Source: PFJX01 sp964393825 (GTDB lineage: Bacteria; Pseudomonadota; Gammaproteobacteria; Burkholderiales; Thiobacillaceae). Taken from it: a stretch of DNA of 64,000 bases. This document shows, piece by piece, positions 1-7,834 of this stretch (positions are counted from its first letter, which is position 1; each line of letters starts with the position of its first letter). The stretch spans positions 1 through 64,000 of the forward strand of contig CAYMUY010000022.1 in the NCBI GenBank assembly GCA_964393825.1, read 5' to 3'. A model generated the notes under the pieces. The model was not told the origin of the DNA and searched no databases. It was given only the letters and a program-made list of their open reading frames with translations. A program made the translations under genes and the position numbers.

Positions 1-132
1 AGCCCGCGCCCGGCCGGCCTGCGCGCCCGCTACCGCGCCGCCGCCCACGCCGCCGCCTGGCTGCTCGACCGGGCGCTGGCGAACGCGCACGAATCGGCGC
101 AGGCCATGCAGGCGAGAGGGCTGTTCCGATGA
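1..132 (+). CDS. C-terminus of a CbiQ/EcfT-type transporter permease (partial)
   Basis: The open frame enters from the left edge and stops at TGA 130-132. The last 43 residues include a run ending AQAMQARGLFR. The pattern of a short helix followed by A-M-x-x-RG near the C-terminus is typical of the CbiQ/EcfT transmembrane subunit that couples to ATPases in energy-coupling-factor transporters. Its stop overlaps the ATG of the ATPase gene (ATGA), so the two are translationally coupled. The family call leans heavily on this neighbour. The start and most of the protein lie outside the window. Confidence 0.6.
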   Translation, partial: SPRPAGLRARYRAAAHAAAWLLDRALANAHESAQAMQARGLFR

Positions 133-902
133 TCGAAGTCGACAACCTGAACCACCATTTCGGCGACAAGACCTGCTTGCTCGATGTGCGCTTCAAGCTC
201 GCCGCCGGTGAAAAAGTGGTGCTGCTGGGCAGCAACGGCAGCGGCAAATCGACGCTGCTGAAGATCCTCGACGGCCTCATCACGGCAACGACAGGCACGG
301 TGCAATACCAAGGCGAGGCGATCTCGCCGCGCAGCCTGCGGCAGGGGCCGTTGCGCCGCCGCTTCCGTCAGGAGGTTGCGCTGCTGTTCCAGAACCCGGA
401 CGTGATGCTGTTCAACCCCACGGTCCACGACGAGATCGCCTTCGGCCCGCGCCAGATGGGGCTATCCAGCATCGATGAGCGGGTGGCGCACTGGGCCGAC
501 CTGGTGGGGGTAACGGCGTTCCTGAAACGGCCGCCCTTCACCCTCTCCGGCGGCGAGAAGCAGAAGGTCGCGCTGGCGGCGCTGCTGGCGGCGGAACCGA
601 AGCTGCTGCTGCTCGACGAACCCGCCGCCGCCCTCGATCCGCGTAGCACCGGCTGGCTGGTGGATTTCCTCGCCGACCTGCCGATCACCCTGCTCACCAC
701 CACCCACAACCTCGGCCTGGCGCCGGAACTGGGCAACCGCGCCCTGGTGCTGGGCGAGGACCACCGCCTGCTCCACGACGGCCCGATCGAACCCTTCCTC
801 GCCGATACCGCCCGTCTCATCGCCGCCAACCTGGCCCATGCCCACCGGCACAAGCATGGCGGCGTGGAACATCGGCACTGGCATACCCACGACTGGCAAT
901 GA
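129..902 (+). CDS. cbiO: Energy-coupling-factor ABC ATPase, CbiO/NikO-like, His-rich tail
   Basis: This 257-aa cytoplasmic ATPase would power a metal (cobalt or nickel) ECF transporter with the permease encoded just upstream. All ABC motifs are visible: Walker A GSNGSGKST (residues 34-42), Q-loop LLFQNPD (85-91), signature LSGGEKQ (139-145), Walker B LLLLDEPAAALD (159-170) and the switch His in TTTHN (190-194). The last ~20 residues hold eight histidines among K/R/W residues, a metal-binding style tail that favours Ni/Co over vitamin substrates. The start overlaps the upstream stop by four bases (ATGA). The choice between cobalt and nickel cannot be made from this gene alone. Confidence 0.85.
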   Translation: MIEVDNLNHHFGDKTCLLDVRFKLAAGEKVVLLGSNGSGKSTLLKILDGLITATTGTVQYQGEAISPRSLRQGPLRRRFRQEVALLFQNPDVMLFNPTVHDEIAFGPRQMGLSSIDERVAHWADLVGVTAFLKRPPFTLSGGEKQKVALAALLAAEPKLLLLDEPAAALDPRSTGWLVDFLADLPITLLTTTHNLGLAPELGNRALVLGEDHRLLHDGPIEPFLADTARLIAANLAHAHRHKHGGVEHRHWHTHDWQ

Positions 903-1059
903 AGACCACAGCGAGAGGAAAAGACGTTCGTAACCCTGTACCTTCCTATACATGTGCATCCTGACCTTACATCCAGATGCCCTACTTCTTAGCGCCCATG
1001 GCTGAGTGCATGAAAAATGGTCGTCGTGGCCATTTCGAATGGTTGCAGTATCCACTGAC

Positions 1060-1131
1060 AGGCTGACGCATCGCTTACATCAATACCCTTACAATACGCC
1101 AACTTTGAATACCAAGATGGCGGGAGGCGGC
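1060..1131 (+). promoter_or_regulatory. Candidate promoter and RBS of the defence-like operon
   Basis: The 229-bp gap after the CbiO-like gene is more AT-rich than the flanking genes. A TACAAT box at 1090-1095 could be a -10 element, but no convincing -35 is seen at normal spacing. GGGAGG at 1122-1127 precedes the ATG at 1132. The 15-nt string GCGGGAGGCGGCATG here recurs exactly at the start of the next gene (ATG 5040), which supports both starts. Confidence 0.3.
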
Positions 1132-4100
1132 ATGGCGGTAAGTGGGTTCAGACACATTCCTTGCGGAGCGGCGGTCAATGAGAGCGAAGCGCTCGCCATC
1201 GAGAAACTGAAGAGCAAGCTGCAAGGCATCCCCGGCCCCTGGATTCTCCTTTCCAATCTTAGCCATTCCAGCCATACGGGCAGGCTATCGGATGAAATCG
1301 ACCAGGTCGTCATCGGCCCTCCAGGGGTGTTCGTGGTCGAGGTCAAACATTGGGATACCACCTGGATCAAGCAGAACGCTCAGATCGTCGACAACGAAGC
1401 CGAACGCATCAATGACAAGGCCAAACGGATTGCCGGCAAGCTGAGAACCGCCTTCAACCCTGGTTTCGTCGCGCCACGGTTGTTGCTCACACGCGGCGGC
1501 ACCGGCATACAGAGTGGGCAACGCATTACGCCGCGCGGCGTGCCTGTGTACGGGCTGAGCGAATGGCGTGAATTGGTCGAAGCCGATGCCGCTGCGCAAC
1601 TGTCGCCGGAGCAGATCGAGCGTGCCGCGCTGCTTCTGGAACCGGCGGCACGCCCCGCGCTGACCGGCGATCTGCGCAGCTTCGCCGGGCTGATCAACCT
1701 GGAGCGCATCGCCACGCCGGATGCGCCCTTCCACCGCGCCTATCGCGGCCAACATCCCACCCGGCGCGACAAGGTCATCCTGCATGTCTATGACCTCTCC
1801 GCCGCCGACGACAAGGACGCGGAAAACCGCGCGAAGCGCGAGTACGACGTCATTCAGCACTGGCAGAAGTCGTCCTATCTGCCCAGCCTGCTCGATTCCT
1901 TCCAGGATGCCGAGCACTATCCCGGCGAACTGTTCTGGTTCTCCATGGTCGATCCCGCCGCGCCCACGCTGGCCGAACGTGCCCAGGATGCCGCCTGGAG
2001 CCTGGATGACCGTCTGCGTTTTGCCCAAGAAGCGCTGTCGGCCCTGGCCGGGTTTCATCAACCCGAAGAGCCGGGATTGCAGCGCATCGTCCACCGCCAC
2101 ATCACGCCGCATACCTTGCGGGTGCGCCACAACGGCCGCCCCTTGTTCACCGATTTCAGCCTGACTCGCCTCGACCAGGCGCTGACCATTTCCCTCGCCC
2201 CCATAGACTTCGGCGAAGACGCCCCTTATGTCGCGCCGGAGGTCAGGCAAGGCGGACTGGCCGTGGCGGATGCCCGTTCCGATGTCTATGCCTTGTGCGC
2301 CAGTCTGATGACGTTGTTTGCCGGCGATGAAAGCCGTGCGGGAGAAGCCAGGGCATTCCTGGAACAAGGCTGCGCCCAGAATCCAGAGGGCCGGGAATCG
2401 CTTGCCGACCTGGCCGCCGTGCTGGAACGGAACACCGCGCCTGTTACCCGGCCGCAACCCGAGCTTCCCGCTCCGGAATACTGGGATGAAGACACCCTCA
2501 TTCCTTTTCAGAACGCTCGCTACAAGATCGTCAGCCGCCTGGGACGCGGCGGCATCGGCCAGACCTTCAAGGTGGTCGAGGTGGATGCGCGATCCGATGA
2601 ATGCTATGGCACCTATGTCGCCAAGCTGATCCATCACGCGGCGGATGCCGAGCCGGCATTGCGCGCTTACCGCAAGGCGCGCGCCTACACCGTGCACCCG
2701 CATTTATCCGCCATCCACGAAATCGCCCCGGACTGGCGGGCCGATCGTTTCGTCGCCCTATTGAAATGGGTGGAAGGCATGCCGCTGGCCGACCTTACCG
2801 GCGTGCTCGCCCTGCACGCCGAGGAATTGGGCGAATCCAGCCTGCAAGATTTGTTGCTGCGCTGGCTGCGTGACCTCTGCGATGCCCTCTGGGCGCTGCA
2901 TCAAGTCGGGCTGGTGCATGGCGATGTCAGCCCGCGCAACCTCATCGTCCAGGGCGGCGAAGTGGTGCTGACCGACTACGACACCGTCACCGATGCGGGC
3001 CAACCCGCGCGCAGCCGCAATCCCCTGTATGCCAGCCATGGTGTCGAAAGCGGCTCGGCGATCCAGCCCGGCGACGATCTCTTTGCGCTGGCCGCCAGTG
3101 TTTTTCATGTGTTGTTCGAGCGCGAACCCTTCAACTTCGATGGACGACGCATCAAGAACCGGGGGCTGAACTGGGAGGATGTGACAAGCACAGGCCTGGA
3201 GCGCGTCGTCGAGTTCCTGAAGCGCGCCACCAGCGCAAACCTTGCTGAACGTTTCGCTGACGCCCGCGCCGCGCTGGCTTTTCTCGCGCCCACCCCATCG
3301 GATGCGGCCGAACCACGCCTCCCGGCGCCGACACTCACTGAAAACATCGCGCCACGCCTGGTCGAACTACTCTCCGCCTACCCCGGCTCCCGCCACGGCA
3401 ACAGTGAAACCCGAGGCCTCGATTCGACTTTCGCCACCGGCACCTATGTGGAAACCCGGCTGGATCATGTGCTGCGGCAGGAGATCGAACAGGATCAGGT
3501 CAAGCTGGCCATCCTGTTCGGCAACGCAGGCGACGGCAAAACCGCTTTCCTGCAACACCTGCTCGCGGGGCTGGGCCTGTCCGATGTCCATTCGTCGCAG
3601 CGCGTGCAGGAACACCGCCTCGCCGATGGCCGCCTGTTGACGGTCAACCTGGACGGTTCCGCCGCCTGGCAGGGCCAGTCGGCCAATACCCTGCTCGACC
3701 AGTTCTTCCAGCCCTGCCAAGAACTGAATTTCGATGGTGCCGCCCAGAACCCGCGCGTGCTCGCCATCAACAGCGGCAAGCTGCTGGAGTGGCTGGAAAC
3801 CCAGGACGACAGCCCGCTGACCCGGCAACTCTATGGCGTCCTGTTCGAGACCGACGACGAGGACGAAGCAGAGACGGATGCACACATTCGCCTCATCGAC
3901 TTGAACCGCCGTTCCCTGGTGGGTGGCCTCCAGGCGGGCACAATCCAGGCGGATTTCCTTACCGCCTTGCTGGATCGTTTTCTCGGTACAGGGCTGGAAC
4001 CAGATCCTTGGGCCGACTGCGCCACCTGCATGGCGCAGCACCGTTGCACCGCCTGGCATTCGGTGAGCACCTTGCGCACCCCGGAGATCGGCAATCGTCT

Positions 4101-5043
4101 GCGCGCCCGGCTCGCGGACGCCCTGCAAGCCTGCCACCTGCGCGGCGAAGCCCACATTACGGCGCGGGAACTGCGCTCGGCGCTGGCCTTCATCTTCTTT
4201 GGCGTGCACGACTGCGGCGAACTCCATGCCAACCCCGAGTTGATGCCGCCCCGCTACTGGGATCGCGCCTTCGCCGCCGATGCGCCACAACGCCAGGGTG
4301 AACTACTCGCTGAACTCGCCCGGTTCGATCCGGCGCTGGACAGCAACCCGCTGCTGGATCGGCATCTGCTCAAGGACACCCCTCACGGCCCCGACGACAT
4401 CGTCACCGCGCTGGCATCCGCCCGCCGCCGCGCCTGGTTCGAATGGGACAACGCGCGTTATGCGGTGTTGCAACTTCCAACCGATGCCTTACCCCTGTTC
4501 GGCGGCCGCCACCTCGACCGATTCCGCCGCGTACCGCTGATGAGCGAAGACGAACGCGAAACCCTGTGCCGTGAGCTTTGCCTGGGCATCGCCCGCCTGG
4601 AAGACCTGCCCGAGGCCGCTTTCGCCCGCGAGGCCGGACTGCCACTGCGCATCCAGCCGCGCACGCCCACCGAAAGTGCCTTCTGGGTGGTGAAGCCCTG
4701 GGGGCGTTTCCGGGTGGAAGCGCCGCTGCCGCGCACCGCCGAAGGGCTGGAAGCCCTGCATACCCACCTGCTGCTGATCTATCGCACGGTAGCCGGCGGA
4801 GAGGAACGCCTGCCCATCGGCCTGGAACTGTTTCACCTGCTGCTGGCTTTGAAAGACGGCGCCCAACTGGCCGGCGCCGGCCAGGAAGGGGTGTTCGCCC
4901 ACCTGGAAATCTTCACCCAGCGACTGGCCCAGGAAGATGCCCGCGAGCTGCACGGCTGGCACCCGGGCGATGAAGCCAGCGTGTTCCGGGTGCGGGTCGA
5001 GGCGCGAGAGGGACGGCAGATATTGGTGCGGGAGGCGGCATGA
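1132..5043 (+). CDS. NERD-pseudokinase-kinase-ATPase fusion, defence-type (MAD6/PglW/DptF-like parts)
   Basis: This 1303-aa protein has four visible parts. Residues ~14-125 are a NERD domain with a PD-(D/E)xK-like core (D57, E70, K72 in GVFVVEVKHW). Residues ~240-450 form a degenerate kinase: HRH at 321-323 replaces HRD, and DFS at 341 replaces DFG. Residues ~465-750 form a second kinase that looks intact: GRGGIGQTF from about 472, K498, HGDVSPRN 596-603, DYD 615. Residues ~780-1000 contain a P-loop GNAGDGKT (797-804) and a cysteine cluster C963/C966/C972, reminiscent of the DptF restriction ATPase. I chose ATG 1132 over GTG 1006 because of the RBS and because NERD begins just after it. The stop overlaps the next start (ATGA). 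The architecture recalls MAD6 of the MADS system; that is from memory and unverified. Confidence 0.75.
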   Translation: MAVSGFRHIPCGAAVNESEALAIEKLKSKLQGIPGPWILLSNLSHSSHTGRLSDEIDQVVIGPPGVFVVEVKHWDTTWIKQNAQIVDNEAERINDKAKRIAGKLRTAFNPGFVAPRLLLTRGGTGIQSGQRITPRGVPVYGLSEWRELVEADAAAQLSPEQIERAALLLEPAARPALTGDLRSFAGLINLERIATPDAPFHRAYRGQHPTRRDKVILHVYDLSAADDKDAENRAKREYDVIQHWQKSSYLPSLLDSFQDAEHYPGELFWFSMVDPAAPTLAERAQDAAWSLDDRLRFAQEALSALAGFHQPEEPGLQRIVHRHITPHTLRVRHNGRPLFTDFSLTRLDQALTISLAPIDFGEDAPYVAPEVRQGGLAVADARSDVYALCASLMTLFAGDESRAGEARAFLEQGCAQNPEGRESLADLAAVLERNTAPVTRPQPELPAPEYWDEDTLIPFQNARYKIVSRLGRGGIGQTFKVVEVDARSDECYGTYVAKLIHHAADAEPALRAYRKARAYTVHPHLSAIHEIAPDWRADRFVALLKWVEGMPLADLTGVLALHAEELGESSLQDLLLRWLRDLCDALWALHQVGLVHGDVSPRNLIVQGGEVVLTDYDTVTDAGQPARSRNPLYASHGVESGSAIQPGDDLFALAASVFHVLFEREPFNFDGRRIKNRGLNWEDVTSTGLERVVEFLKRATSANLAERFADARAALAFLAPTPSDAAEPRLPAPTLTENIAPRLVELLSAYPGSRHGNSETRGLDSTFATGTYVETRLDHVLRQEIEQDQVKLAILFGNAGDGKTAFLQHLLAGLGLSDVHSSQRVQEHRLADGRLLTVNLDGSAAWQGQSANTLLDQFFQPCQELNFDGAAQNPRVLAINSGKLLEWLETQDDSPLTRQLYGVLFETDDEDEAETDAHIRLIDLNRRSLVGGLQAGTIQADFLTALLDRFLGTGLEPDPWADCATCMAQHRCTAWHSVSTLRTPEIGNRLRARLADALQACHLRGEAHITARELRSALAFIFFGVHDCGELHANPELMPPRYWDRAFAADAPQRQGELLAELARFDPALDSNPLLDRHLLKDTPHGPDDIVTALASARRRAWFEWDNARYAVLQLPTDALPLFGGRHLDRFRRVPLMSEDERETLCRELCLGIARLEDLPEAAFAREAGLPLRIQPRTPTESAFWVVKPWGRFRVEAPLPRTAEGLEALHTHLLLIYRTVAGGEERLPIGLELFHLLLALKDGAQLAGAGQEGVFAHLEIFTQRLAQEDARELHGWHPGDEASVFRVRVEAREGRQILVREAA

Positions 5044-6812
5044 ATACGAAAACCATCGTCGAGAACGTCCTGACCCCGGCGCGGGCCAAGGAGTTGTGGA
5101 CGGCCAACTATTTCACCGCGCTGCCATTTACCCCGCAGCATTTTGAGGTCGGCAGCCTCTTGCCGGCCATGATCTACATGGCGCGCTGGGGCCACCGGCG
5201 CGGCAAAGGGCATTTCATCGAGGCCTTCGGCCGCCCAGATGCACAGGGTCGGGTTCAGCCACCCCGGCTGGTCGATGTGGCCAATGGTTTGCTCAACCGC
5301 GCAGGCGCTGATTTCGCCGGTTTCGCGGACGACCACGGCCCGGCGATGCTGGCCGACCTGCTGCTCACCTATTGCCTGGAAAACAAGGAGCATGAACTGG
5401 GCCACGAGGTGGTGGTGCAACGAGTGTTCCCGACTCATTACTTCGCGAGCTGGCTGGACTTGCCGAAAAGTGTTGGTGACTTGCGCGGTGTCCCCGAGTT
5501 ATTGACCGCACTGCTGGCCTGGCAGGACAAGGGCGGCACCTTGGCTCAGCGCGCGAGCCACAGCTTTCCGGTGGGCAGTGATTTTTCGGACAACCCCTTG
5601 CTGGCCTTGTTCGGCCGCCATGTGGAGATCGACGGCCCCGCCGCCAACCTCGCCTCAGATCGTTTCATGGAACGAACCGCCGACGACCTGGGGGTGGACG
5701 AATTGCTGGCGGTGCGATTGGCACAGGTCTGTGGCCATGCACCGGGCCGGGCTGCCGGTGCGGCGGCGGACATCCCCAACCGCTGGCCCATCGCCAAAAG
5801 CGCCGCAAAATACCTGCGTGGCGATCTATCAACCTTCATCGAAGTCTACGGCGCCACTCTGCCACGCCAGGCGTTTCTACCGATGCTGGAAGCGGGGATC
5901 GGCCTGGGCATGGTCAATGTGTTGTTCTCGACCACGGTTTGCCTGTCCGCATGGGAAAACACTGGCCGCGTTCCCGAGGAACAAGTGCCGATGCCCTTGT
6001 TCGTGGACTGCTCACATGGCCTCGATACCAAGCTGCGCAACGTCTCGGAAGCGGCGATGAGCGAGGCGCTCGCCCGTTATGAACGTCTGCCGGTGCTGAT
6101 GATGCTGGCGCGGGTGTTGGATGACCGGGTCAGCCACCACCCCAAGTTGAAGAACGATCTGCCGCCTCGGCAGCCCGACGCGACCGGTTGGCTCAATCTG
6201 CTCGGAAAGATATACCGGGAACAGCACGCCCGGTCGGACTCCATCCTGGAACGTCTGGAAGAGGATTGCGGAAGCCTGGCGGATCAACTGGAAAAGGCGG
6301 AGGAGGCGCCGGAAGTGGTTCGGGCCCTATGCAACGAGCGGATCAATTCGGGATTGCGGATGGCTGAGGCACTGGTGGAACTAAGTGGTGTTGAGCAACA
6401 GGGGCGACAATTCATGAAAGCAATGGATAGCAGCCTCATGCCCAACCGCCCCAACGGCCTCGCCTTCAAACGCCGCGTCTCCCGCAGCGAAGCCGGCACC
6501 AAGAAGGCGATCGACCTGCGTTCCATCGTCCTCTCCCACGCCCTATTGGATTTCCTGGTGCACCGCCACCTGCGCCGCGACGGCGAAGGCAAGGCCGCGC
6601 GGCCGCTCACCCTGCGCAAGTTTCTCGACATTCTGCGCGACCACTACGGGCTGTATGTGGACCGTGAACCACCGGGTATGTCCGTTCCACAAGACCTGCT
6701 GCGCGCCAACAAGGCCTGGCTGGAACGCCGCTTGCGCGACCTGGGCCTGCTGGTGGGGGTGAACGATGCGGAGTCGATGAAGCAGTTGCGGGCGCGGTTT
6801 GTTGTAGCATGA
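5040..6812 (+). CDS. Unknown 590-aa protein of the defence-like operon (MAD7-position)
   Basis: I do not recognise a domain. The protein is soluble, without signal peptide or clear membrane helix, and mostly helical in composition, with an acidic/charged stretch near residues 400-440 (EERLEEDCG-like, possible coiled coil). The C-terminal ~130 residues are basic and contain a possible winged-helix-like section (HRHLRRDGEGKAARPLTLRK). It begins in an ATGA overlap with the NERD-kinase gene, behind the same GGGAGG ribosome-binding site. That argues for fixed stoichiometry and a shared complex. By position between the kinase-ATPase and the HerA-like gene it corresponds to MAD7 in MADS or DptG in DptFGH. 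This analogy is positional only. Confidence 0.6.
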   Translation: MNTKTIVENVLTPARAKELWTANYFTALPFTPQHFEVGSLLPAMIYMARWGHRRGKGHFIEAFGRPDAQGRVQPPRLVDVANGLLNRAGADFAGFADDHGPAMLADLLLTYCLENKEHELGHEVVVQRVFPTHYFASWLDLPKSVGDLRGVPELLTALLAWQDKGGTLAQRASHSFPVGSDFSDNPLLALFGRHVEIDGPAANLASDRFMERTADDLGVDELLAVRLAQVCGHAPGRAAGAAADIPNRWPIAKSAAKYLRGDLSTFIEVYGATLPRQAFLPMLEAGIGLGMVNVLFSTTVCLSAWENTGRVPEEQVPMPLFVDCSHGLDTKLRNVSEAAMSEALARYERLPVLMMLARVLDDRVSHHPKLKNDLPPRQPDATGWLNLLGKIYREQHARSDSILERLEEDCGSLADQLEKAEEAPEVVRALCNERINSGLRMAEALVELSGVEQQGRQFMKAMDSSLMPNRPNGLAFKRRVSRSEAGTKKAIDLRSIVLSHALLDFLVHRHLRRDGEGKAARPLTLRKFLDILRDHYGLYVDREPPGMSVPQDLLRANKAWLERRLRDLGLLVGVNDAESMKQLRARFVVA

Positions 6813-6845
6813 TTGGCTTCAATCGTATTTAAACAAGCTACATCC

Positions 6846-7454
6846 ATGCTCGCATCCCTCCTCTTCGGTGACTACCGCCAGAAAGTGTTGGCTTTCCTGC
6901 TGTTGCATCCCGAACAGCACTACCACGTGCGCGAAATCGCCCGTCTGACCGGCACCTCCGCCGGCACCTTGCACAAGGAACTGGCGCGGCTCGCCCAGGC
7001 GGGCGTGCTGATCCGTGAAGCGGTTGGCAATCAGGTGCGCTACGGCGCCAATCGGCAGTGCCCGATCTTTCCGGAACTGGCGGGAATACTGCGCAAGACG
7101 GCGGGGCTCGCGGATGTTTTGAAGGAAGCCTTGGCCGGTTTGCGCGAGCGTATTGCGCTAGCGCTGGTGTTCGGTTCGGTGGCGCGCGGCGAGGAAGGGC
7201 CGCGCAGCGATGTGGATGTCCTGCTGGTGGGCGAAATCGGTTTCGCCGAAGCGGTCACGGCACTGCATGAGGCGCAGGCGCGCATCGGCCGGGAGATCAA
7301 CCCGGTGGTGCTGTCCCCCGCCGAGTTTCAGGAAAAAATAAACGCGGGCGATGCCTTCCTCGCCGAGGTGTTGCACAACGACAAACTGTATCTGATGGGA
7401 GACGAAGATGACCTTGGAAAACTTGCTGGCGATCCGGCGATTGGTGCGGCATGA
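6846..7454 (+). CDS. HTH-fused minimal nucleotidyltransferase (MNT)
   Basis: This 202-aa protein has an N-terminal winged helix (residues ~1-80, VREIARLTGTSAGTLHKEL) fused to a Pol-beta-type minimal nucleotidyltransferase. GSVARG starts at residue 110, and the metal-binding SDVDVLLVG gives D122 and D124. MNT proteins pair with HEPN proteins in toxin-antitoxin systems, where the MNT modifies and silences the HEPN RNase. The HEPN partner lies directly downstream and overlaps by 47 bp. I chose ATG 6846 because family members begin MLxSLFG-; the longer TTG start at 6813 has no support. A 33-bp gap separates it from the 590-aa gene. The HTH suggests autoregulation, which is inference. Confidence 0.8.
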   Translation: MLASLLFGDYRQKVLAFLLLHPEQHYHVREIARLTGTSAGTLHKELARLAQAGVLIREAVGNQVRYGANRQCPIFPELAGILRKTAGLADVLKEALAGLRERIALALVFGSVARGEEGPRSDVDVLLVGEIGFAEAVTALHEAQARIGREINPVVLSPAEFQEKINAGDAFLAEVLHNDKLYLMGDEDDLGKLAGDPAIGAA

Positions 7455-7833
7455 GGCCGGGCGCGCCGCCATCCTGAAACTGCTGGCGGCGGCGGAACGC
7501 AATCTGGCCGACGCCAGGGTCACCACGATCAGCGCGGAAAACCGCTTCGACGCCGCTTACAAGGCCATCCTGCAATGCGCGATGGCCGCGCTCTGGGCCA
7601 AGGGCTATCGCACTTCCACCAGCGAGCCGGGCCACCACCAGACCGCCATCCAGACGTTGCCGCTGACCCTGGCGGTTGATAGTGCCACCGTCATCGTTCT
7701 CGACGCGCTGCGCAAACAGCGCAATCTCAACGACTACACCGGCGACGGGGTCAGCGAGGCGCTGCTCGCCGAGTGCGTCGCCCAGTCGGAAGCCTTGTTG
7801 CGCCATACCAGCGCCATCCTCGGAGTGTCCTGA
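7408..7833 (+). CDS. HEPN-domain partner of the MNT protein
   Basis: This 141-aa all-helical protein overlaps the MNT gene by 47 bp. The start ATG 7408 is preceded by GGGAG at good spacing. It resembles HEPN proteins whose conserved segment is R-x-x-RN-x-x-x-Y: here LRKQRNLNDYTG near residues 98-109. The canonical RNase motif is Rx4-6H, and the histidine is replaced (asparagine in NLND), so catalysis is uncertain. It may be a SAV_6107-like HEPN branch. In standard MNT/HEPN pairs this subunit is the toxin. It is separated by one base from the giant ATPase gene, so all five genes should be co-transcribed. Confidence 0.7.
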   Translation: MTLENLLAIRRLVRHEAGRAAILKLLAAAERNLADARVTTISAENRFDAAYKAILQCAMAALWAKGYRTSTSEPGHHQTAIQTLPLTLAVDSATVIVLDALRKQRNLNDYTGDGVSEALLAECVAQSEALLRHTSAILGVS

Positions 7834-7834
7834 A

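Noticed and set aside
1006..1131. 42-residue N-terminal extension of the NERD-kinase protein from GTG 1006
   Set aside because: No RBS or homology-like content; GGGAGG before ATG 1132 and the repeat of the same start context at 5040 favour the shorter form.
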